Assembly (NCBI RefSeq): GCF_947499585.1
Contig: NZ_CANMOO010000003.1
Coordinates: forward strand, 124,001 to 188,000
Direction: 5' to 3'
Length of the DNA: 64,000 bases
From: an uncultured Allomuricauda sp.
Lineage (GTDB): Bacteria; Bacteroidota; Bacteroidia; Flavobacteriales; Flavobacteriaceae
The notes under the pieces were generated by a model. The model was not told the DNA's origin. It saw nothing but the letters and a program-made list of their open reading frames with translations, and did no database searches. Positions within the stretch are counted from its first letter, which is position 1, and each line of letters begins with the position of its first letter. Below are positions 27,862-36,066 of the stretch, piece after piece. The translations under genes and the position numbers were made by a program.

Positions 27862-28045
27862 GGTGTTATAAGCAGTATTTTATAAGTTTCCAGCAATTGT
27901 GATATCAATAAAAGTTTCAGCAATCTATACCTTTTTTTTTAATTAGTTTCATCTGCAGAAATTTCTAATTCAAAACTTACTATTCCAACAGGAGTGCCTT
28001 TTTTATCAGGATATGAATTAATCTAATATATTTACTCATAATAAC

Positions 28046-28495
28046 ATGAAAATGCACAGAATACTAAGTCTAGTAATATTCCTTCTTCTCTTTGGATGCA
28101 ATGGTACTAGAACAAAAGATAATTTGAAAAAAGAAAATGTCGCCGTCGAAAATAAGATTTTAATCAATGATATTTGGGCTTTGACAGAAATGCTTGGAAC
28201 TCCAATATCAGAGGAAATAGAAAAAAGGCCACAGTTGGAATTCAATAGCACGGAGAATTCATTTTTCGGCAATAATGGCTGTAATCAAATTATGGGAAAT
28301 CTAAAGGGACTGACAAATACCGATTTGCAGTTTGCTACCATAAATGAAACTAGAATAGCCTGTAAAGAGATGAAGCTCTCCAGCACATTCCTGACCTTAC
28401 TCCGTGAAACAAATCAGTACAAAATAGCCAAGCTGAATCTGACCCTAATGGACTCAAATGGAAAAGTGCTGCTGTTATTTAAAAAAATAGATTGA
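28046..28495 (+). CDS. META/HslJ-domain lipoprotein
   Basis: The lipobox is LLLFGC. The mature part has the META pattern: INDIWALTEMLG near its start, LEFNSTENSFFGNNGCNQIMGNL in the centre (the family's characteristic GxxGCNxxxG-type motif), and IACKEMKLSSTFLTLL toward the end. HslJ-type proteins are linked with heat and novobiocin tolerance in E. coli; here an envelope stress role is only a guess. It is monocistronic or leads into the propeller gene 72 nt downstream. Confidence 0.82.
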   Translation: MKMHRILSLVIFLLLFGCNGTRTKDNLKKENVAVENKILINDIWALTEMLGTPISEEIEKRPQLEFNSTENSFFGNNGCNQIMGNLKGLTNTDLQFATINETRIACKEMKLSSTFLTLLRETNQYKIAKLNLTLMDSNGKVLLLFKKID

Positions 28496-28567
28496 CAAAT
28501 CTCCAATCTCGACCAAATAATGACATTTGGGATTTTATGTCTGTACTAAATTAAAAACACCAACATC

Positions 28568-30505
28568 ATGGGAATCAAGAAAAGCTTAATTCTGTCCATT
28601 GCGGTAGTACATTCATGCACCCTATTTGCCCAACAAAAAATTACACTAAAAAATAGGGTTCAGGAGAAGATACTTAATAGTAATACCGGAATTGTGCTGG
28701 TCAAAACGTCTGGGGCCGTCTATGGAATTGCCCCGGAAAAGCAAACTGTTATCTGGGAGAATGAGAGAATAGGGGAATTCGACTTTAGCCGGTATTATGA
28801 GATTCCACTTACACCATATGTCTTTTTTGAAGATAAGCCCTTGATCAATTCCAAAATTCTTTCCAAGGCTCTTAATACAAAAGGTATTTCACGTGCTATT
28901 GTGGATGTAACGACCGGAAAAATTATTTTCGATTCTAGCGAGAACGGATTTCAGGCCGTTTTTAACACACTACTATTGCCCGAACAAAAAGCGGTTTTGG
29001 TAGATGGCAAAACAGATGAAGGGTTTGGCATTGGTTTGTTCGATTTTGAAACGGGAAATCAAATATGGATGACCAATGTAACGAGTGATTTTTTTACCAG
29101 AACAAAAGGTGCCATCCTAAACGAGGAGAAAGTCCTTTTAGATGCCGATCAAAACATTTTTTGGTTGAAAAACAGACACTTGCTAAAAATAGATCTTAAA
29201 ACGGGAGGTATTGCGTACGATAAAAAGGGAATAACCAGTATTTTATTCAATGATGAAGGAAACAAACTCTATATATCCTCAAACTTCATAAATGGTAAAA
29301 AACTGAATCAGGAAACTACCATAATCGCAATAGACCCTAAAACAACGGATAGTTTGTGGTCAGGACCACCAGTACGAGTTGTTGGCAACATCTTAGAAAC
29401 TACTTTGGATAAAAACCAATTAGTGGTAATTACCTCCAAAGGTTTTAATATCATCAACCCTGAAAATGGAAAGAAAAAATGGGGTAAATCGGACCCTCTA
29501 CCCTTGATAAAAAAAATCGTCCCTACTACCGATAGCTATTTGGTAGTTCAGGAAAACCTTTTAACGCGAATCGACCAGTTTGGCCATAACACATGGGATG
29601 CTCCATTGAAAATTACATATTCCAGTGATGAAAATCCGGTGTATATTTTTGACGATGACCCATATGCGCTATATATAACACCATCAAGAGCAAATAGGAT
29701 AGAAATTGAATCTGGACAAAAAATATGGAAAGAAGACCTTACCTTATTTGATGCCGATTTCATCAACAGAAATTTAAAGCTTCAATTGCCCTATCATCGC
29801 GTATGGTTCAATCCCGAAACCGGACAGTTTCCGGTATATAGCGAAAACAGCTTCTATCTTTTCAATAATCGAGACAGCGTGGCACCACAATCGTTGCAGG
29901 AAGTTGATTTCGGAAGAAATTTTCCGGAACTTAAAATTAGGGAAAACACCTACCTTTTGTTCGAAAGCAATACGTTCTACCTTTTCGATTTCTCAGGAAA
30001 TCTGATTTATAAAAAGGAATACCCGGCCTTTAAATCTGGCTCCTTTGTTCGTAGGTCTTTTCGTGATTCTTTCTACTGGCTCAAAAGAGGCTTTCAAATT
30101 ACATCCGCCACATTGCTATTCGCTCCAACCCAGGCAAACAGAGTACTCAAAAATACTATCGTTTCCAATAATTTAGGTGTTTTTGGCACAGGGGTTTCGG
30201 GAATATACGGAACGTATCATTCGTATAGCCGGGGCATAAACAGCTTGACAGATTTCGATATAGATTTGGGTTCTAACCTGGAGTACGTCTTTAAAAGAAT
30301 GCGTAAAAGCAGAAAAAATGATGACACCATGATTATAGCAGTGCCCGATGATGGGAAAATACAGATTATCAATTTTCAAATCGATACAGGGGTTGAAGAG
30401 CTCCTGAAAAAAATTGGCTCTGGGAACAATAAACTTATTATTGACGAGATTGAAAGAATACTATATTCTTTTGATGGCAAAGAAGTTTACATTGAACGGT
30501 TGTGA
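28568..30505 (+). CDS. Exported PQQ-like beta-propeller repeat protein
   Basis: The N-terminus is a signal peptide ending near LFAQ. The mature protein of about 620 residues is made of repeated blades such as GNQIWMTNVTS, TDSLWSGPPV, NGKKKWGKSDP and SGQKIWKED, the WxxxL-type pattern of PQQ/BamB propellers. The C-terminal 150 residues are less regular. No catalytic dehydrogenase residues are evident, so a binding or scaffold function in the periplasm is more likely than an enzyme. Confidence 0.75.
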   Translation: MGIKKSLILSIAVVHSCTLFAQQKITLKNRVQEKILNSNTGIVLVKTSGAVYGIAPEKQTVIWENERIGEFDFSRYYEIPLTPYVFFEDKPLINSKILSKALNTKGISRAIVDVTTGKIIFDSSENGFQAVFNTLLLPEQKAVLVDGKTDEGFGIGLFDFETGNQIWMTNVTSDFFTRTKGAILNEEKVLLDADQNIFWLKNRHLLKIDLKTGGIAYDKKGITSILFNDEGNKLYISSNFINGKKLNQETTIIAIDPKTTDSLWSGPPVRVVGNILETTLDKNQLVVITSKGFNIINPENGKKKWGKSDPLPLIKKIVPTTDSYLVVQENLLTRIDQFGHNTWDAPLKITYSSDENPVYIFDDDPYALYITPSRANRIEIESGQKIWKEDLTLFDADFINRNLKLQLPYHRVWFNPETGQFPVYSENSFYLFNNRDSVAPQSLQEVDFGRNFPELKIRENTYLLFESNTFYLFDFSGNLIYKKEYPAFKSGSFVRRSFRDSFYWLKRGFQITSATLLFAPTQANRVLKNTIVSNNLGVFGTGVSGIYGTYHSYSRGINSLTDFDIDLGSNLEYVFKRMRKSRKNDDTMIIAVPDDGKIQIINFQIDTGVEELLKKIGSGNNKLIIDEIERILYSFDGKEVYIERL

Positions 30506-30534
30506 CGTTTCTTTTTTTGTCTATTTCTTATCTA

Positions 30535-31824
30535 TCAGTTTGAATTCTTCAAATCCACCTTGAGCAATCTAGGTGCTATAATCAGTTGTGCCCAAGCCCA
30601 ATTATTGGTATTGTCATTTGGCCTGCCACCCTTTATCAAACTCATACTTTCGGAAGCGAACATATGGGAATACCCCACATTGAACTTTAGTGCTTTGGAT
30701 ATCACTCCTGTATAGACAACATCCACTTCGGTGCCCAAGTATTTGTCTGCATCGTTCAATAAGTTGGCATTTGATAAAAAATAATGTGCCTTAAGTAGCA
30801 TAGTTGATTTTTCCCCGGTCGTAAAAACCACCTTCCCATAAAAATCATTTAGACCTACATTGTTGGCATGATTGCCAACATAGAAGTAATCCATAAAACC
30901 GTTGAACTTATGGTTAGTTCCATAGAGAGGGAAAAAGGATTTATTTTTACTATCTCCGTTCTGGTCAGTACCACTTAATAGCTCCAGCCCAATCCCGTAC
31001 AAAGTATTTTCAGGTTTGTAAGTTGCTTCAAGCAGAAATTGGTAAGCACTTAAATCTGTAATGGCATTTGCATTTCCAAACTGATAGTATAAACTACCAC
31101 TAAGGTTCACATTATCAATTGGAAATTTGAAATAAGAGCCTGCTGTATGTCTATAAAATACACCATCAGGTTCATCTTCATTGACCCCAGTAAATTTTTG
31201 AAAGCCCGTATTTAAGAATAAGAAACTGACTGAATTTCTTTCCCAAGCCTTTTTAAGGTATGCATATTGCATTGCCTTATACGTAAAAAAGCCCTGAATA
31301 TTAAACGCAGTACCATCATTAACTTGACCCTCCTGGCTAAAGGCAAAACCAAGATCCATATCAAATCCGTCATCCGTGAATTTCACAAGTGCGGCATCAT
31401 GAAACCTGCCCTGCATGGCCCAATCCAAACCTCCAAAAATACGTTGATCATCATAGGAAATTACCTGCCTCCCCGCTTTCAAAGACCATTGATCATTTAA
31501 AAACACTTGACCCCAAGCCTGAAACAAAGAAAACGAATCATTGCCATCGACTGGCAAGATTTGCCGTGTATCTCCCCAAGTACTAACATCTTGAACACTG
31601 AGGAATATCTTAAATAGCTCTTCTTGATACCCTATGTTAAGTCTGGAACGTTGCGCAACAAAGGCTGCAGGATCAGCATCATTTGGAAATAAATTGTTGA
31701 ATCCATGGCGATACTCAAAACGAGCTCTTAAATCGGCGTCCACGGTTAACTGACAATAAACTTCACAAATTGGGAGTAATGATAAAAGAAAAAGGATGAC
31801 AAAGTTCTTTCTTATTAGGTTCAT
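30535..31824 (-). CDS. Alginate-export-family outer membrane porin
   Basis: A signal peptide (ending EVYCQ) is followed by VDADLRARFEYRHGFNN, AAFVAQRSRLNIGYQ and KAGRQVISYDDQRIFGGLDW, which are typical of the Alginate_exp/AlgE-type beta-barrel family. The rest shows alternating aromatic strands of a barrel. It lies in the outer membrane and probably passes an anionic or polymeric substrate. Part of the gene (31192-31524) is duplicated at 33302-33625 with disabling changes. Confidence 0.85.
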   Translation of the reverse strand: MNLIRKNFVILFLLSLLPICEVYCQLTVDADLRARFEYRHGFNNLFPNDADPAAFVAQRSRLNIGYQEELFKIFLSVQDVSTWGDTRQILPVDGNDSFSLFQAWGQVFLNDQWSLKAGRQVISYDDQRIFGGLDWAMQGRFHDAALVKFTDDGFDMDLGFAFSQEGQVNDGTAFNIQGFFTYKAMQYAYLKKAWERNSVSFLFLNTGFQKFTGVNEDEPDGVFYRHTAGSYFKFPIDNVNLSGSLYYQFGNANAITDLSAYQFLLEATYKPENTLYGIGLELLSGTDQNGDSKNKSFFPLYGTNHKFNGFMDYFYVGNHANNVGLNDFYGKVVFTTGEKSTMLLKAHYFLSNANLLNDADKYLGTEVDVVYTGVISKALKFNVGYSHMFASESMSLIKGGRPNDNTNNWAWAQLIIAPRLLKVDLKNSN

Positions 31825-32266
31825 GGTCTACTGGTTTTGGTGCTTACTTGAATAAAAATAGAGTACGGAAAAATCTTCACCTAAAATCGCATTAAACCGT
31901 TTCCATATCCTTATTAAATATACAAATTTTGATGCCCTGGTCTTTGCATTTATTTCATATAAAATTAAGTTCATTAGAAACTTTTAGAATTGAATACAGT
32001 ACAACACTATAAACGGTCATATTTTCAAGTACAATACTGTTAAAGTTTAGATAAGCTATGATTCAAGAAATCTTGATTCTTTTGAAGTAGCTAAACAAGA
32101 AGGTCTTTCAATTAGCCTTAGCTATACGGAGATAAATGACATGGCTGGTATCTGCATTGCAGAAAAAATGGTCAATCTTACTTGTTTGGAGGTTCAGCAA
32201 TGAACGAAAGGGTTTTAAAAATCCCCATATCATGTGAGCTCATAAAACTCGTTATGATCTATGTGA
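31825..32266. other. Intergenic stretch with a 51-codon open frame of uncertain meaning
   Basis: At 32051-32203 the plus strand is open for 51 codons including the stop (reading SFEVAKQEGLSISLSYTEIN and further), without a plausible start at its beginning. It could be a decayed gene end. The remainder is AT-rich, with no RNA gene or terminator recognised. Confidence 0.3.
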
Positions 32267-33163
32267 TCAAAAACGTGCTGTAACACCCAGTTGTCCCGGG
32301 GCAAAATTCAGGTTCCAACTTACTTTTTTCTCATGTTCGTTATATTTCTCGCTATATCGGCCGTCAAGATAACGGTCAATGGATTCGACCGTGAAAATAC
32401 TGATTGCAACACCCAAAGCAACATCTGTAAGCCAGTGTTCTCCATCCCACAATCTAGAAATGCCGGGAACCAAACCAACTGTGTAAATACTAGCTTTGAC
32501 CCAAGGGTTTCTGAACTGCTTTGCAATCGCATATGCATTGGTGAAAGCGAGCATGGTGTGACCAGATGGGAAAGTATGGTAATCTCTGCTTGAGTTGAAT
32601 GGGTCAAAAGTATCCTTTGTTTTCCCACTTACTGGACGAGCTCTTCCCACAAGAGATTTGGTCAACTGTTGTAACAACCCTGCAGAGGTGGCCGAGGCCA
32701 CCAATAAAACTCCCGTACGTCTTAATTTTGTGTTTTTGGTCAATAAGCCTGTCAAGTATACCCCTCCCGTAAACATGTAATTGTATTGGGGGCTTCCGAA
32801 TTTGGTTCCGTAATCTCTTATGAATCTAGGAATCCCTTCCTTTTGGTTTATTGAAAATTCAGAAGTTTCCTCATCAAAAATGTACAATATGCCCGTTCCG
32901 GCCATAGTGGCACCAAAAGTTTTCCATTGTTTTCCTTTCCAATGCAATGGCCTTGTATAGGAGTAACCTATGCCCCCAAAAACACTACCCATATCATATT
33001 TAAATAGCTGCCAGTTGGTTTGTGCGGTATCATAAGTATTCTGTGTTTGGGCAGAAACAGGACTTTGCCCTTGCGATCTAACTAAACCAACTAGAAAAAA
33101 AAGTAAAATTGAGATCATGATTCCTTTCTTGCGAAAAATTCGATTTGGCACGTATTTATCCAT
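32267..33163 (-). CDS. PAP2-family phosphatase, membrane-associated
   Basis: The start at 33163 gives a basic N-terminus before a hydrophobic signal segment; 33118 is an alternative, while the longest frame reaches 33250 into non-homologous sequence. The three PAP2 signature blocks are present: KSLVGRARP, FPSGHTM and SRLWDGEHWLTDV, with the catalytic His in each of the last two. It should dephosphorylate a lipid phosphate (phosphatidic acid, undecaprenyl pyrophosphate or lipid A) on the periplasmic side. It lies between the porin gene and a partial porin duplicate. Confidence 0.87.
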   Translation of the reverse strand: MDKYVPNRIFRKKGIMISILLFFLVGLVRSQGQSPVSAQTQNTYDTAQTNWQLFKYDMGSVFGGIGYSYTRPLHWKGKQWKTFGATMAGTGILYIFDEETSEFSINQKEGIPRFIRDYGTKFGSPQYNYMFTGGVYLTGLLTKNTKLRRTGVLLVASATSAGLLQQLTKSLVGRARPVSGKTKDTFDPFNSSRDYHTFPSGHTMLAFTNAYAIAKQFRNPWVKASIYTVGLVPGISRLWDGEHWLTDVALGVAISIFTVESIDRYLDGRYSEKYNEHEKKVSWNLNFAPGQLGVTARF

Positions 33164-33301
33164 AATGTATGATAGTGTTAAGAATGGCAAATTAATATTT
33201 TTTATAATTCCCAGGATGGAGAAAGTAGTTGCATTCTCCTGTTTTCTCAACTACGACCAAAAAAACCATTCAAAGAATACACTTTCAAAAGTTGAAGATT
33301 C

Positions 33302-33625
33302 AAATTTTTGAAAGCCCGTATTTAAGAATAAGAAACTGACTGAATTTCTTTCCCAAGTCTTTTTAAAGTATGCATATTGCATCGCCTTATACGTAAAAAA
33401 GCCTTGAATATTAAATCCATTAACTTGTCCCTCTTGGATAAAGGCAAAACCAAGATCCATATCAAATCCGTCATCCGTGAATTTCACTAGTGCAGCATCA
33501 TGAAACCTGCCCTGCATGGCCCAATCCAAACCTCCAAAAATACGTTGATCATCATAGGAAATTACCTACCTCCCCGCTTTCAAGGACCATTGATGATTAA
33601 AAAACACCTGACCCCAAGCCTGAAA
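33302..33625 (-). pseudogene. Partial duplicate of the alginate-export porin gene
   Basis: The segment aligns with 31192-31524 at over 90% nucleotide identity by eye. It has a 9-nt deletion (DGTAFN becomes GFN) and a CAG-to-TAG nonsense change in the codon after KAGR, so no porin can be made. Both edges are sharp: similarity stops at AAATTTTTG on one side and GCCTGAAA on the other. The remaining open frame is an artefact of the duplication. The PAP2 gene sits between the two copies. Confidence 0.92.
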
Positions 33626-33657
33626 ATTGAACAATATTATTCACTAATTTGAGATGA

Positions 33658-34329
33658 TTAATGCATCCTCGCCAAAAACCCTTCTTTGAACGTCTTTCCT
33701 ATAGGTAGCACTGCTCCACTTATAAAAACCTGATTACCGTAAACCTTGGAGATATGTTGCATATTGATGAGATACGAGCGGTGTATCTGAACAAAACCGA
33801 AATCTTGAAGTTTTTCGTTCCAGTGGCGTAGGCTATCCAAAATCAAGATTTCCCTTTCTGAGGTGACAATGTTCACATAGTCCACTTCAGCTTTGATGTA
33901 TAAAATGTCCTGTGCTACTATGGAATAAATGGTCTTATCGGCATAGAGGAACAGTTGTTGGTTCTTTTTGTTTTGCCGTTTTAAAAGTTGCGTTCTGATT
34001 CGCGTTACTGCCTTAAAGAATCGCTCGTACGAAAAGGGCTTGACTAAGTAATCGACCACGGCTTCCTCAAATGCCTCAACAGCGTAATCGGTAAAGGCTG
34101 TTGTTACGATGATTTTGGGCGGATGGGCAAGGGTCTTTACAAACTGGAGTCCATTCAGCTCGGGTAATTGAACATCCAAGAAAAGGACATCCGCGGATTG
34201 AATTTCTTCTGGGGGAATATCCAATCCGCTTTCATAAGTGCCCAAATGGATTGTGAAAGGTGTCTTTTGAAGGAAGCCTTCCAAAATTTCCTGTGCTGCT
34301 TTTTCGTCTTCAAGTATGATACACCTCAT
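33658..34329 (-). CDS. LytTR-family response regulator
   Basis: A receiver domain (residues 1-115) has the acidic pair EDE near the start, phosphoacceptor Asp52 in LFLDVQLPELNG and the conserved Lys in YLVKPF. A LytTR DNA-binding domain follows (about 125-223: YIKAEVDYVNIVT, FVQIHRSYLINMQHI). It overlaps the histidine kinase gene by 4 nt. It is expected to bind direct repeats upstream of its targets, possibly the receptor gene of the same unit. Confidence 0.94.
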   Translation of the reverse strand: MRCIILEDEKAAQEILEGFLQKTPFTIHLGTYESGLDIPPEEIQSADVLFLDVQLPELNGLQFVKTLAHPPKIIVTTAFTDYAVEAFEEAVVDYLVKPFSYERFFKAVTRIRTQLLKRQNKKNQQLFLYADKTIYSIVAQDILYIKAEVDYVNIVTSEREILILDSLRHWNEKLQDFGFVQIHRSYLINMQHISKVYGNQVFISGAVLPIGKTFKEGFLARMH

Positions 34330-35339
34330 AGTACAATGGATAGGTTGATATGAAAACTATGGTCCTCTTCCGCAACCCTTAAATCATGTTTTTCAGGGTA
34401 CAAGAGTTGCAATCTCTCTTTTACATTGGCAATACCAATACCACTTTCTGACCAGTTGGGATCAATATTGGACTTGGTATCGAAAGGATTGGTACATGAA
34501 AAGAAAAAATCATGGCCATCACCGGTCATTCTAATGGTAATGAGGTGTTTTTTGCCCTTTAATACACTAGTATACTTAAAAGCATTTTCCACAAAAGGAA
34601 TTAAAAGTAAGGGGGCTATTTGAACTTCTGGATTATCAATGGCGGTCGAAAACTGCACGTTGACCTTATCGGCCAACCGTTCTTGCTGCAATCCGATATA
34701 TTCCGTTAGATGTTGCAATTCTTGCTTTAAAGAGACCCTGTCTTGTTGTCCTTCGTTAAAAAGATATCGAAATCCGTTGGACAATTTTAGAATGAGTTCC
34801 GGAGTCTTATCATCGTTTTTTAAGGCATTGGCATAAATGGTGTTCAGGGTATTAAATAGAAAATGCGGATTTATCTGTGCCTTCAGGGCACTTATCTCAG
34901 CTTGCTTTTTACCACGCGAAAGAGTATCTAACTGCATTTGTTGCTGGTATATATTTTTAACTGAATACAACGCAAAAAAGACTACGCTAAAACTAAGGTA
35001 CGTTAACAAATCGGTGAAAAAATGCTGCCAAAAGTGAGTGTCCTTGGGGTGAAAATAACGGTCAGCGAATTCATATGTAACGGTATTGGCCACCAAGGCC
35101 AATACAGCCCATGGCAGATATTTCCTTTTGTTCATTTTTGGAAAAAACCAAAAAAAAAGAAAGTACGAAATGGTCATTTTAAAAAACAAGGAATTGAGTT
35201 CATGCGCAAAGGACATCATATACCCGCCCTCTCTTTCCGAATATTTCAGGTACGGATAAAACAGCACTATCAACCATAGAAAAATGTGCAGCCAAGGCTC
35301 CACCCGCAGGAATTTCTGGTATATGTTTCGACTTTCCAT
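34326..35339 (-). CDS. LytS/YehU-type sensor histidine kinase
   Basis: About four membrane helices (residues 15-130) with no extracytoplasmic sensor domain are followed by the His_kinase motif AQINPHFLFNTLNTIYANA with phosphoacceptor His159. A C-terminal ATPase domain contains LIPFVENAFKY (N box) and SGIGIANVKERLQLLY (G box). It pairs with the LytTR regulator overlapping its end. The upstream lipoprotein and receptor genes suggest it responds to envelope or nutrient state. Confidence 0.93.
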   Translation of the reverse strand: MESRNIYQKFLRVEPWLHIFLWLIVLFYPYLKYSEREGGYMMSFAHELNSLFFKMTISYFLFFWFFPKMNKRKYLPWAVLALVANTVTYEFADRYFHPKDTHFWQHFFTDLLTYLSFSVVFFALYSVKNIYQQQMQLDTLSRGKKQAEISALKAQINPHFLFNTLNTIYANALKNDDKTPELILKLSNGFRYLFNEGQQDRVSLKQELQHLTEYIGLQQERLADKVNVQFSTAIDNPEVQIAPLLLIPFVENAFKYTSVLKGKKHLITIRMTGDGHDFFFSCTNPFDTKSNIDPNWSESGIGIANVKERLQLLYPEKHDLRVAEEDHSFHINLSIVL

Positions 35340-35355
35340 GTTGGTAAGTTACGGG

Positions 35356-36048
35356 CTATTGGTATGAAATCACAATATCTTTGTAGGCGGCTTTTGCAAA
35401 GATGACATTTTCGCCCGTGGTGCCGCTAATCCTAAAAATGAGACGCCCTCCTGCAAATGGATTGCAATCTTCGATATCGAAATAAGTAGTATCGTTCAGT
35501 TTGAACCAAAGTCGGTTCGCTTTCTTTCCAATTTCAACAGCATACCAGTGGCCCACTTCCATGACGTTTTCAGGAAGGGTTTGATAAAACCCACGGGAGT
35601 AGGGGGAGTTGTTTTTAAAGAAGAAGGGCTTGATCCCGTGTGAACGGTTGTTGAAGGTAAGATTGTAATGCTTCATTTGGCTGCGCCATTGCCAGACTTC
35701 TTGCGGAGTGGTTGTTTTGGTAGGAAGTGCAAACACTTCGCCACCTCCTTCTTGGGTGACTGAAAACAGATTAATGAGCACTGTGGATTCTGACAATGCC
35801 TTCACTTTATAACTTAGGATGAAATCTTTCTCAAAAAGTTTGGGACTGATCAAAAAGTACCCATTAGACCCCTCAATTTCCTCAATAATAAGTTCATTGC
35901 CAATGATTGTGGTTTTGCCCTTATCAAAGGTTTGCCAAGTAGCGAGTTCTTCCGGTGTTATTTGTACTTCTTTTGAAGAGGTCTGTCCGCAACCGGACAA
36001 CATCGCGCCTATCAACGCTAACAAAGTAAGCTTTGTGTTTTTTTTCAT
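35356..36048 (-). CDS. Lipoprotein with concanavalin-like fold (DUF1961-like)
   Basis: The lipobox is MLSGC. The mature part reads as beta-sandwich: FILSYKVKALSESTVLINLF, WQWRSQMKHYNLTFNNRSHGIKPFFFKN and GHWYAVEIGKKANRLWFKLND. This is close to DUF1961/YesU-like lectin or glucanase-like proteins, which suggests carbohydrate binding. It lies 16-18 nt from its neighbours in the receptor-lipoprotein-kinase-regulator unit. Confidence 0.65.
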   Translation of the reverse strand: MKKNTKLTLLALIGAMLSGCGQTSSKEVQITPEELATWQTFDKGKTTIIGNELIIEEIEGSNGYFLISPKLFEKDFILSYKVKALSESTVLINLFSVTQEGGGEVFALPTKTTTPQEVWQWRSQMKHYNLTFNNRSHGIKPFFFKNNSPYSRGFYQTLPENVMEVGHWYAVEIGKKANRLWFKLNDTTYFDIEDCNPFAGGRLIFRISGTTGENVIFAKAAYKDIVISYQ

Positions 36049-36066
36049 AGTTTCTGTTTTAAGTAA

